Assembly: GCF_965215815.1 (NCBI RefSeq)
Contig: NZ_CBDCEO010000013.1
Location: 1,612,001 to 1,676,000 of the forward strand
Direction of reading: 5' to 3'
DNA length: 64,000 bases
From: Poriferisodalis sp965215815
Lineage (GTDB): Bacteria; Actinomycetota; Acidimicrobiia; Acidimicrobiales; Poriferisodalaceae
In this document: positions 16,759-24,538 of the stretch, piece after piece
Position numbering within the stretch: the first letter of the stretch is position 1
How the letters are laid out: each line of letters starts with the position of its first letter
Notes under the pieces: model-generated
The model's input: the letters and a program-made list of their open reading frames with translations, nothing else
Told to the model about the DNA's origin: nothing
The model's database searches: none
Program-made: the position numbers and the translations under genes

Positions 16759-17079
16759 ATGCCAGGACATGGGAGATATCCCGCCGAGCTGCGTGAGCGG
16801 GCGGTGCGGATGGTGCTCGAGAACGAGCGTCTTTACGGTTCGCAGTGGGAGGCGATCTGCTCGGTCGCTGCCAAGCTGGGGCCGACACCGGAGACGGTGA
16901 GGCTGTGGTTGCGCCGCGTGGAGATCGACGGCGGGACCCGGGCTGGGGTGTCGTCGGCGGAGCGTGCTCGGATCAAAGAGCTCGAGCGTGAGAATCGTGA
17001 GCTGCGCCGCGCGAACGAGATCCTCAAGGCGGCGTCGGCTTTCTTCGGGGCGGAGCTCGACCGCCAGTCGAAGCGATAG
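16759..17079 (+). CDS. IS3-family transposase OrfA, copy 2
   Basis: A 106-residue helix-turn-helix plus leucine-zipper protein, identical in sequence to the protein at 6275-6595. The stop TAG overlaps the GTG of orfB by one base. OrfA alone usually acts as a regulator, while an OrfAB frameshift product is the transposase in this family. Confidence 0.95.
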   Translation: MPGHGRYPAELRERAVRMVLENERLYGSQWEAICSVAAKLGPTPETVRLWLRRVEIDGGTRAGVSSAERARIKELERENRELRRANEILKAASAFFGAELDRQSKR

Positions 17080-18038
17080 TGGCGTTCATCGACGCCCATC
17101 GAGGCCGGTTCGGGGTCGAGCCGATCTGCGCTGTGCTGTGCGAGCACGGCGTCGGGATCGCCCCGTCCACCTATTACGCAGCCAGGTGCCGGCCGCCGTC
17201 GGCGCGGGCGCAGCGCGACGCCTGGTTGCGCGCAGAGATCGCTCGTGTGCACCGGGACAATTACGACGCGTACGGGGCGGCCAAGGTGTGGGACCACCTC
17301 AACCGCGTCGAGCACATCACGGTGGCTCGCTGCACTGTGGAGCGGCTGATGCGCCAGCTGGGCCTCGAAGGGACCCGCCGAGGCGCCACGGTGCGCACCA
17401 CCACCAGCGACCCCGACGCCGACCGGCCAGCGGACCTGGTGAACCGCGATTTCACAGTGCCGGCCCCGAACCGGCTGTGGCTCGCGGACCTCACCTACGT
17501 GCGCACCCGCAGCGGCTGGGTGTACGTGTCGTTCGTGATCGACGCCTATTCGCGGCGGGTGCTGGGCTGGCAGGCCTCGCGGTCGATGCGCACCGAGCTG
17601 GCGCTCGACGCCCTGGAGATGGCCGTCTCGGGGCGCCGCCGCGACGGCCGCAGCACCGAGGGGGTCACCCATCACAGCGACATGGGATCGCAATATCTGT
17701 CCATCCGCTACAGCCAGCGGCTCGACGACAACGACATCGTCGCCTCGGTCGGCAGCAAGGGCGATTCGTATGACAACGCGATGATCGAGAGCTTCAACGG
17801 CCTGTTCAAATGGGAGCTGATCTACTCACGAGGACCGTGGCAAGGACTGCGCGATGTCGAGTTCGCCACCCTCGAATACATCGACTGGTACAACCACCGA
17901 CGCAGCCACAGCGCCCTGCTCACCGGCCGCGGCAACTACACCACACCCGCCGAACACGAAACCGCCTACTACTGTCAAACCGTCACAGCCACCCCGGCCG
18001 TGACTCAACAACCCGAGTCTCTACGCAAACCGGTGTGA
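17079..18038 (+). CDS. IS3-family transposase OrfB, copy 2
   Basis: A 319-residue DDE transposase, identical to copy 1 except for two residues. The position after the second catalytic Asp is Met here (HHSDMGSQY) where copy 1 has Arg, through a three-base codon replacement (CGC to ATG). The other change is Arg for His before SGWVYV. All three acidic residues are present (LADLTY, HHSD, MIESFNG). Whether Met next to the Asp affects activity is unknown. Confidence 0.95.
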   Translation: MAFIDAHRGRFGVEPICAVLCEHGVGIAPSTYYAARCRPPSARAQRDAWLRAEIARVHRDNYDAYGAAKVWDHLNRVEHITVARCTVERLMRQLGLEGTRRGATVRTTTSDPDADRPADLVNRDFTVPAPNRLWLADLTYVRTRSGWVYVSFVIDAYSRRVLGWQASRSMRTELALDALEMAVSGRRRDGRSTEGVTHHSDMGSQYLSIRYSQRLDDNDIVASVGSKGDSYDNAMIESFNGLFKWELIYSRGPWQGLRDVEFATLEYIDWYNHRRSHSALLTGRGNYTTPAEHETAYYCQTVTATPAVTQQPESLRKPV

Positions 18039-18230
18039 TTCATCGTCGGCGTCGCAGCCGTCGCTGTCGCCCAGGGATTCGGGCGCCAAACCAACGATTT
18101 GGGTTTCGGGTTCAGCGTCACAGCACAACTGCCATGGGTGCCACCGGTCACCTGGGGCGGCGTCGCGGTCGCCACCATCGGACTCGCTCTGCTGCTCACC
18201 GGCAACCGCAACGCAGCGCCACGCAACTGA
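18039..18230 (+). pseudogene. 3' remnant of a membrane protein cut at the IS end
   Basis: Immediately after the IS an open frame without a start reads IVGVAAVAVAQGFGRQTNDL, then a polar stretch and WGGVAVATIGLALLLTGNR before a TGA at 18228. This looks like the last two hydrophobic segments of an integral membrane protein. Upstream, the frame hits a stop inside the IS, so the 5' part is absent. Confidence 0.65.
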
Positions 18231-18316
18231 CGAGACGACACTCGGCGGCGAACCTCCAAGCGGCGGGCCGCAAATTCCTTGCTCCGCCTACCGCCGGGAC
18301 GCCAGGCTGCGTCGCC

Positions 18317-18844
18317 ATGCACACAGCGACAAGAAGCGCTAGCAGCGTGACCATCGAGGGGCGGCACCTCTCCGGCGGAGCAGTCAGCGCGGAGTGGCTC
18401 AGCGAACTCGGGCCGCGGGACGAGAACCAGGACCACGCCCGCATACGCCTGCACTACGACAGCTCGTGGCTGATCGCTGTCGCTGACGGCCTGGGCGGTC
18501 ATCCTCGTGGCCGAGCTGCGGCACGAGCAGCGATCAAGTCTCTGCCTCACCGCATCGACACACCCGACGAGATGTCCGCAGCGTTCAAGGCGGCTCATGA
18601 GGCCGTATTCGAGCTGGCTCCGAAGCACCTGAGGTGCTCCCGGAGCGGAGGCCGCCGATGCCCAGCGTCGACGCTGTGCGTTACTGCGTGGACCCCATCA
18701 GGCGGACTCGTTGTCGGGATCGCCGGAGACACCCGAGCCGTGGTGCTGTGGCGCGACGGCGAAGCAGCGTGGCACGGTCGGACTCTGGGGCACCTTCACC
18801 GCAACATCAGCGTCTACGGCTACATCACGAAATATCTGGGCTAA
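18317..18844 (+). pseudogene. C-terminally truncated PP2C-type protein phosphatase
   Basis: 175 residues with clear PP2C N-terminal motifs: SELGPRDENQDHARI (first metal-binding region) and LIAVADGLGGHPRGRAAA. The middle VGIAGDTRAVVLWRDGEA corresponds to the GDSR motif. The frame then jumps to GHLHRNISVYGYITKYLG and stops, so the T-x-DHS stretch appears shortened and the final SDG motif with its metal-binding Asp is missing. A functional PP2C needs about 230 residues. Start taken at ATG 18317; GTG at 18347 is an alternative. It lies among other truncated genes beside IS copy 2. Confidence 0.6.
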
Positions 18845-18954
18845 AGGGAGAGCGATCACGACTGACAAGCCCGACCCGCCCGGTTCGCTGTACGTCCGGC
18901 TGGCGCACTCCGGTGCGTGGCTGAATCGCTTCGGTCAATCTCAAGGAGCACGAA

Positions 18955-19067
18955 TGACCACAGAATCACCGTTGGGCACGTCTCCGGTCGAGGTGGTGGA
19001 CCAGTTCATCGCCGGCAAGCGAGGCGGAAAGGCCGTCAGCTATACGTGGCGATCGAGACGTCGGTGA
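18955..19067 (+). pseudogene. Short N-terminal gene fragment
   Basis: ATG at 18955 has a good ribosome-binding site (AAGGAG about 8 bp upstream) and encodes MTTESPLGTSPVEVVDQFIA plus 17 residues before running into the 3' end of the vapC-like gene on the other strand. The strong start followed by an abrupt end suggests the 5' end of a lost gene. No family recognised. Confidence 0.3.
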
Positions 19068-19434
19068 GGCCGTCGAACCCCGTCGGGTCGGCGGTGATAA
19101 CGGTCCGGTTCGATGCGCGTGCCGTGGCGGCAATGATGAGGTCGTGGGCGCCGCGCCTCCGGCCAGATCGATGGGTCTCGGCCAACAGCTCTGCGTGAAC
19201 TACGGCCACATCGACGTCGTAGGGCAGTATCGGGATGACGTCGAGGACAGCATCGGCAAATGCTTGTCGAAGGGCGCGGTGCCGTTGCGTCGCAAGGTGG
19301 ACGCCGACAAGGAGTTCCGCGGCCGTAATCGCTGCTATGGCCACGGTGTCGTCGTCGGCGACGAGCCGATCGAGTTGCTCTTGATCGCGTTCGGCGTCGA
19401 TGAGCACGGTCGTGTCGAGCAATAGGGCTGTCAT
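19036..19434 (-). CDS. vapC: PIN-domain toxin VapC
   Basis: A 132-residue PIN-domain ribonuclease. Acidic site residues are visible: LLLDTTVLIDAERD (Asp), ITAAELLVGVH (Glu), GAHDLIIAATA (Asp) and TVITAD (Asp). The start is ATG 19434, because it overlaps the antitoxin stop by ATGA (19431-19434); an upstream in-frame extension would lie inside the antitoxin. A truncated paralogue occurs at 50513-50724. The toxin is predicted to cleave RNA when free of its antitoxin. Confidence 0.9.
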   Translation of the reverse strand: MTALLLDTTVLIDAERDQEQLDRLVADDDTVAIAAITAAELLVGVHLATQRHRALRQAFADAVLDVIPILPYDVDVAVVHAELLAETHRSGRRRGAHDLIIAATARASNRTVITADPTGFDGLTDVSIATYS

Positions 19435-19673
19435 GTGCGGGCGTCGAGTTCGAGCAATCTGCGCATGTCCGCGAGCTGGCCAGCCCATTGTGCGTCTGGA
19501 CGTGCGCCGGCGAGCAGCTCTTTGACCTCGAGCCCTTCGCCGCGGGCGAGGGGCTCGATGCGAGCGACCGGCCTGCCCCGCCGGATGACGGTGAACCGCT
19601 CGCCGCGGTGCTCAACGGCGTCGAGGACATCTGCCAAGCCTCGGGCGGCTTCCGTTGCGCTGATCTCCGTCAC
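19431..19673 (-). CDS. Phd/YefM-family antitoxin
   Basis: An 80-residue antitoxin. The N-terminal Phd/YefM DNA-binding fold is MTEISATEAARGLADVLDAV...GERFTVIRRGRPVARIEPL. The C-terminal toxin-neutralising tail reads EVKELLAGARPDAQWAGQLA. It is the first gene of the pair and probably autoregulates it. The region directly upstream is AT-rich (AGATTATCTGATAATG-type sequence around 19680-19697), suitable for promoter and operator. An intact paralogue is at 50721-50963 and a C-terminal remnant at 49945-50058. Confidence 0.9.
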   Translation of the reverse strand: MTEISATEAARGLADVLDAVEHRGERFTVIRRGRPVARIEPLARGEGLEVKELLAGARPDAQWAGQLADMRRLLELDART

Positions 19674-19967
19674 AAAAATCAGATTATCAGATAATGCGAG
19701 AGCTCTCGGTCAGTCTGGGATGTGGGACGTGCTTGCGCACTGGCGACGGTTTCGAACCGGCGGGTGTAAAAAAGTGACATCATGTTCATATGTGGTCGGC
19801 CACTTTGACGGTGGGTACAGACCAGTGCGTGTCTTCTTCGACGCTGGGCTTCTCGCGGTGCAACTAAGTTCATGAACGTCGAGGACGTGCGAGCCGCCGC
19901 CGGGAGGAGCCTCAACGATTCACTCCCGTTGTTTCGCACTTGCTCTGGCCCGAAGTGCGGGTGACGC

Positions 19968-21194
19968 ATGTCGACCAAGGTCAAGATCGAGAATGTCGTC
20001 AAGATCTTTGGTGACGAGCCAGACGGTGAAGCGCTGACGCTGCTGAGAGCCGGCTACTCGAAGGACGTGATTCGAGAGAGCACCGGCCATGTCGTGGGTG
20101 TGAGCAACGCCAACATCGACATCTCCGAGGGCGAGATATTCGTCGTGATGGGCCTGTCCGGCTCGGGCAAGTCCACCTTGATCCGCTGCGTGAACCGACT
20201 CCATGAGCCGACCGCCGGCAGGATCTTCGTCGACGACACCGAAGTCACCGCCCTCGAACCCAAAGAGCTCCAGGCCTTTCGCCGTGACAGCACCGGGATG
20301 GTCTTCCAGCACTTCGCCCTGTTCCCGCACCAGGACGTTCGCTCCAATGTCGCCTTCGGGCTCAAGGTGAAGGGCATCGACGTCGCCGGCCGGAACGCTG
20401 CGGCAGAGAGGGCGCTGTCCCTCGTAGGACTCAGCGGCTATGAATCCAGTTATCCCCGCCAGCTCAGCGGAGGCATGCAACAGCGGGTGGGGCTGGCCCG
20501 TGCACTTGCCACCGATCCCGACATCCTGCTCATGGACGAGGCCTTCAGTGCCCTCGATCCGCTGATCCGCCGCCAAATGCAGGACGAGCTGATGGCGATA
20601 CAGGACCAGCTCCACAAGACGATCCTGTTCATCACTCACGACCTCAACGAGGCGCTGCGCGTGGGTTCTCGGGTGTGCATCATGAAAGACGGCGCAATCC
20701 ATCAGATCGGCACGCCCCAAGACATTCTCATGCGCCCGGAGACCGACTACGTGGCCGAGTTCGTCCAGGATGTCGACCAAGGCCGCGTGCTGGCGGTCGA
20801 GACGGTGCGCGAGGACGCCGCGGCGGTAGCGGAGGACGCGGCAGTCGCCGACGTACTGAGCGCAATCGATCGTCTCGGCGTTGACGCGGCCCATGTGGTC
20901 GACACTGACGGGCGGCCCCTCGGCGTGGTGACCCGCGAGTCTGCCGAGCAGGCGCAAAGCGGCGGCACCCGCGAGCTGCGCGGGCTCGTCCAGACGGTAC
21001 CGACGATAACCAACGACACCATCCTGGCGAAGATCTACCAACTCTTCGGATCGGGCCTGCCCATCGCTGTGATCGACGGCGACGGCCGACTCACCGGATC
21101 GGTGCGCCCCCTCGAAGTCCTCGCCGAGCTAGGACGGGTCGAGAGCATCTCAGAAGAACTCGAGCGCGCCAAGACCCAGGGTGCTCAGAAGTGA
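19968..21194 (+). CDS. proV: Glycine betaine/proline-type ABC transporter ATPase ProV
   Basis: A 408-residue ATPase of a quaternary-amine uptake system. Walker A is GLSGSGKST near residue 60, the signature LSGGMQQRVGLARAL near 165, Walker B ILLMDEAFSALDP near 185, and the switch His is in ITHDLNEAL. The C-terminal 130 residues form a tandem CBS module (HVVDTDGRPLGVVTRES; AVIDGDGRLTGSV), the usual ionic-strength sensor of OpuA/ProV proteins. ATG start at 19968. The stop overlaps proW (GTGA), so the two are coupled. Confidence 0.95.
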   Translation: MSTKVKIENVVKIFGDEPDGEALTLLRAGYSKDVIRESTGHVVGVSNANIDISEGEIFVVMGLSGSGKSTLIRCVNRLHEPTAGRIFVDDTEVTALEPKELQAFRRDSTGMVFQHFALFPHQDVRSNVAFGLKVKGIDVAGRNAAAERALSLVGLSGYESSYPRQLSGGMQQRVGLARALATDPDILLMDEAFSALDPLIRRQMQDELMAIQDQLHKTILFITHDLNEALRVGSRVCIMKDGAIHQIGTPQDILMRPETDYVAEFVQDVDQGRVLAVETVREDAAAVAEDAAVADVLSAIDRLGVDAAHVVDTDGRPLGVVTRESAEQAQSGGTRELRGLVQTVPTITNDTILAKIYQLFGSGLPIAVIDGDGRLTGSVRPLEVLAELGRVESISEELERAKTQGAQK

Positions 21195-23161
21195 GATCGA
21201 ACACGCTCGCCACCAGTTTCTGGGACAACCGCACCCTCGATGTCTGGGAGATTCCCTTCGGTCGCTGGATCGAGGAGATCGTCTTCTGGCTGACGACCCA
21301 TATCAAGGGATTCCTCGATGCCGTCAAGTGGCCCGTCGACAAGCTCCTCGAGCTCATCATTGACAACCTGCTCCAGACATGGCTGCCGTGGCCGATCATC
21401 CTGCTGCTCTTCTTCCTGCTGGGGCTGACCACACGAAATGTGTTGGTGGGGCTCGGCAGCGCGGCCGGCCTTCTGGTGTGCGGACTGCTCGGCAACGAGT
21501 ACTGGGATCTCACCATGGAAACGGTCGGGATGATCATCGTGGCGGTGCTCATCTGCACCGCGATCGGTATCCCGCTGGGGATTCTGGCGGCCCGCGTCGA
21601 TTCGTTCTGGGGCCGATTGCGCCCCGTCCTCGACGGCATGCAGGTCATCCACCCCTTCGTCTATCTACTCCCCATCATCTTCTTGTTCGGCGTCCGGCGA
21701 ACCCCCGGAGTGCTGGCCACGCTGGTCTTCGCGCTGCCTCCGATCGTTCGTCTCACGAACCTGGGGCTCCGTCAAGTCCCTGCGGACGTGGTTGAGGCAG
21801 CCCGGGCGTTCGGTGCTACCGAGAGCCGAGTGCTACGCGAAGTGCAACTGCCGCTGGCCCGGCCGGCGATCATGGCCGGACTCAACCAAACCCTGCTGCT
21901 GTCGCTGTCGATGGTGGGCATCGTGGCGATCATTGCCGGCGGCGGCCTCGGCAAGCCGATCCTCACCGCGCTCAACACCGCCGACATCCCCATCGGCGCG
22001 TCTGCCGGTGCCGGCCTCTACTTCGTGGGGGTGCTCCTGGATCGGATCTCCCAGCCCGATGACAAGGTCGACCGCCGCAGCCTCTTCGCACGGATGCGCA
22101 GCGCATGGAGCACACGCTCTGAATCGGTGGTCCCCCCCGTGCCCGGCATGGAGGCTGATTCCGAGATGCCCCCTCCAGCGGTTGCGCCGGCTCCGGCCGG
22201 ACTGAGTGCCCCACAGCGCATCGGCGCAGTCGCGGCCATCGGCGGCGGCCTGTTCTGTGCGTTCACAACGTTTCTGACCTGGGGCAACGATGCCGGTCTG
22301 CTGTCGGGCTATGCCCGATTCGACGACAACGACCTCCCTGGAGCACACAGCGGGCTCGACGCCACCGGCGGCTCGTGGTTCGGAATCCTGTTCGGTCTCG
22401 TCGGTCTGGCAGTCGCGATCGGCGGCGCGTCGGCACTGTGGAGCCCCCGGAGTCGAGCCAAGTTCTTCGCAAGCGCCGGCGCCTTCCTCGCGGCCGGTCT
22501 CGTGCTGGTCTCGCTCGTCATCGGTTATCTGAGCGTCTCCCCACGCGGCGAGAACTACAGCCATGGCACGGGCACCTGGCTGGCACTGCTCGGCGCCCTG
22601 GTCGTTCTGGTCGGAGGTGCGGTCGCGGCTCTGCGGGCAAGTTCTGACGCTGAAGCGGCACGTGTCGGCACCAAAGAAGTGATCGGCATCATCGTGCTGG
22701 CGCTGTTTCTCGCACTCGCAGGAGCGTCGGGTTCGTGGATACTCGACCAGCGCAGCGACGCAGCCCAGATCGCTGCCGAGATGGCAGCTGAGGCCGAGGG
22801 CGCCGACCAAGGCGGTCTCGCAGCCGAACTGCTGGCCGAAGCCCTCGCCCTGACCCGCCGCGTGACGGCCCGCGGTCTGGATGCCGACGGCCCGCGGATC
22901 GGCTACATCGTGTTGGCGCTCACGTTGGTCGGCTCGGTGGTGGCGCTCGGTCGAATCGTGCGCCGCGGCTCGTCGCAGCGATTCGGGGGCCTCGTCATGT
23001 TCGGGCTGGGATGCGCGATCGCTGCGGTTGGAACTGCCTGGATCGCGACGTTCGTCCGCCTCGCGACTCCGGCGCTCTCGCCCGGGGCCAGCGCCTTCCT
23101 CACCGTCATTGGCGGCCTCATACTCGCGGCTTGGGGCTGGCGCGCCAGCACTGTGCCCTAG
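21191..23161 (+). CDS. proW: ProW-type permease with a long extra C-terminal membrane domain
   Basis: A 656-residue protein, about twice the usual ProW length. Residues 1-300 are a standard binding-protein-dependent permease with the EAA loop (VEAARAFGATESRVLREVQL) and the conserved SLSMVGIVAIIAGGGLGKPI. After a Pro-rich linker (PVPGMEADSEMPPPAVAPAP), residues 330-656 add about six more hydrophobic segments, an Ala/Glu-rich amphipathic stretch near 525-550, and no motif I recognise. The extension has normal codon use and no frameshift. It is probably a sensing or accessory module of the transporter. Confidence 0.9.
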   Translation: MRSNTLATSFWDNRTLDVWEIPFGRWIEEIVFWLTTHIKGFLDAVKWPVDKLLELIIDNLLQTWLPWPIILLLFFLLGLTTRNVLVGLGSAAGLLVCGLLGNEYWDLTMETVGMIIVAVLICTAIGIPLGILAARVDSFWGRLRPVLDGMQVIHPFVYLLPIIFLFGVRRTPGVLATLVFALPPIVRLTNLGLRQVPADVVEAARAFGATESRVLREVQLPLARPAIMAGLNQTLLLSLSMVGIVAIIAGGGLGKPILTALNTADIPIGASAGAGLYFVGVLLDRISQPDDKVDRRSLFARMRSAWSTRSESVVPPVPGMEADSEMPPPAVAPAPAGLSAPQRIGAVAAIGGGLFCAFTTFLTWGNDAGLLSGYARFDDNDLPGAHSGLDATGGSWFGILFGLVGLAVAIGGASALWSPRSRAKFFASAGAFLAAGLVLVSLVIGYLSVSPRGENYSHGTGTWLALLGALVVLVGGAVAALRASSDAEAARVGTKEVIGIIVLALFLALAGASGSWILDQRSDAAQIAAEMAAEAEGADQGGLAAELLAEALALTRRVTARGLDADGPRIGYIVLALTLVGSVVALGRIVRRGSSQRFGGLVMFGLGCAIAAVGTAWIATFVRLATPALSPGASAFLTVIGGLILAAWGWRASTVP

Positions 23162-23329
23162 CCAACTCGGCCCTTCAGTACACCGGCCGCCCTCGGTCTG
23201 AGACTTCGCGTTGCACCTCGCAACACGAGGCAGAGTTTGCTCGTTTGCACACAAAAACTAAGGAGACATCGCTATTGCATTATTGGCCCGTTCGGGCTAG
23301 GAAGAGACCCGTAACAGGGAGACACACAA

Positions 23330-24430
23330 ATGCACACCAATCGAGGACGACTTCTCATTGTCCTGCTCTTGGCGTTCGGCCTTTTCGCGGCCGCCTGTGG
23401 AGATGACATCTCCACGTCCGACGTCGAGCCAGCGGCGACCGAACCCGCAATGACCGAACCCGAAGCAGCGCTGCCCGGTGAGGGCGTGAGCGTCACCATG
23501 GCGCGGGGCAACTGGATCGAGACCAATTTCCAGAACTTTGTCATTCAGCAGCTTCTGGAAGAACTCGGCTACGAAGTGAGCGATCCGGAGGAAATCGCGC
23601 CGGCGACCTTCTACCCGGCCGTGGCTCAGGGCGACTACGACTTGTGGGGATCTTCGTGGCCGCTCAACCACACTCCCCTGCTCGAAGGCGAGAGCCCCGA
23701 CGGCGGGACCTTCGGCGATAAGGCTCGTTACATCGGCACGATGATGGCCTCGGGCGCTCTCCAGGGCCTGCTCGTCGACAAGCCCAGTGTCGAGCAGTTC
23801 GGATTCTCGACACTCGGGGAACTGCTCGACAATCCTGAAGCGGTCGCTCACTTTGACAGCGACGGCGACGGCAAGGCCGACATCAACGGCTGCGATGACG
23901 GCTGGGGTTGCCAGAAGGTCATCAACGACACTCTTGCCAAGAACGGCTGGGATGACCGCGCCGCGCAGGTGTCGGCCACCCACTCGGCGCTGTTTGCGGA
24001 ATCCCAGGCGAGCTTCACCGGGGGCGGCCCCGTGCTGCAGTACGTGTGGACGCCCACTGCATTCGTCGGCAAGCTCGTGCCAGGCCGAGATGTTCTGTGG
24101 CTCGCCATCGAGCCCGCCCAGGCCCTCGAAGGCCAGGACGGGGTCTCCGCGGTCGGCGATGGATGCACCAACGATCCCTGCTCGACAATGTTCACGCCCT
24201 CAGACATCGTGGTGACCGCCAACATCGAATTCCTGAACGCCAACCCGGCCGCAGCGTCGCTGCTCAAGAACTTCGAGCTGGATCCGCTGGCGGTTGCCGT
24301 CCAGGCCGTCGCCATCGACGCGGGCGCCAACTCCAATGAGCAGATCGCAACTGCGGCCGCCGATTGGATTTCCGCCAACCGCGACGTGATCGATCCGTGG
24401 ATTGAGGCCGCGCTCGCCGCCGCGAGCTGA
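23330..24430 (+). CDS. proX: Glycine betaine-type substrate-binding lipoprotein ProX
   Basis: A 366-residue OpuAC-type binding protein. A signal peptide with lipobox FAAAC puts the lipid-anchored Cys at residue 23, followed by an acidic linker (DDISTSDVEPAATEPA). The ligand domain has several Trp and aromatic residues expected of a quaternary-ammonium box (YDLWGSSWPLNHTP; YVWTPTAF; VLWLAIEP). It lies 168 bp after proW, with its own ribosome-binding site (GGGAG), and is followed by a strong hairpin, so it ends the transporter unit. The ligand is probably glycine betaine or a related compound; the exact one cannot be read from sequence. Confidence 0.92.
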   Translation: MHTNRGRLLIVLLLAFGLFAAACGDDISTSDVEPAATEPAMTEPEAALPGEGVSVTMARGNWIETNFQNFVIQQLLEELGYEVSDPEEIAPATFYPAVAQGDYDLWGSSWPLNHTPLLEGESPDGGTFGDKARYIGTMMASGALQGLLVDKPSVEQFGFSTLGELLDNPEAVAHFDSDGDGKADINGCDDGWGCQKVINDTLAKNGWDDRAAQVSATHSALFAESQASFTGGGPVLQYVWTPTAFVGKLVPGRDVLWLAIEPAQALEGQDGVSAVGDGCTNDPCSTMFTPSDIVVTANIEFLNANPAAASLLKNFELDPLAVAVQAVAIDAGANSNEQIATAAADWISANRDVIDPWIEAALAAAS

Positions 24431-24460
24431 CCGCAGACGAGGTCGAGCACGCAAGCACAG

Positions 24461-24501
24461 GGCCGGTCGGGCAAGATCCTCCCACTTCGCCCGACCGGTC
24501 C
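24461..24501 (+). terminator. Strong hairpin after proX
   Basis: CCGGTCGGGC pairs with GCCCGACCGG (10-bp perfect stem, about 16-nt loop), extended by a mismatched GG/CC. It lies 30 bp after the proX stop. There is no T-run after it, so it may be a Rho-assisted terminator or an mRNA 3'-end stabiliser. Confidence 0.6.
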
Positions 24502-24538
24502 AAAATCATGCGTGAGAATGCACTGGTGAAAGCTGTCC

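Larger units (their letters stand above)
16709..18042 (+). mobile_element. IS3-family insertion sequence, copy 2
   Basis: 1334 bp, the same element as 5312-6645 but on the plus strand. The left end begins TGAATCGCCCCGAG and the right end finishes GGTGTGATTCA. Left flank GTT (16706-16708) and right flank TCG (18043-18045) do not match, so no target duplication survives. The right flank begins inside the 3' part of a gene whose 5' part is missing, which fits an adjacent deletion after insertion. Confidence 0.95.

Noticed and set aside
5312..18042. A 12.7-kb composite transposon bounded by two inverted IS3 copies
   Set aside because: The outer flanks (CAC and TCG) do not form a shared target duplication, and copy 1 has its own CAC duplication on both sides. 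The hsdS frame also reconnects across copy 1, so that copy is a simple insertion.
5312..18042. Inversion of the DNA between the IS copies
   Set aside because: An inversion would exchange the inner flanks and break the hsdS frame; the frame and the duplication at copy 1 are intact.
23200..23260. Small hairpin between proW and proX as a terminator
   Set aside because: The CCTCG/CGAGG stem is only 5 bp with no T-run; too weak to call.
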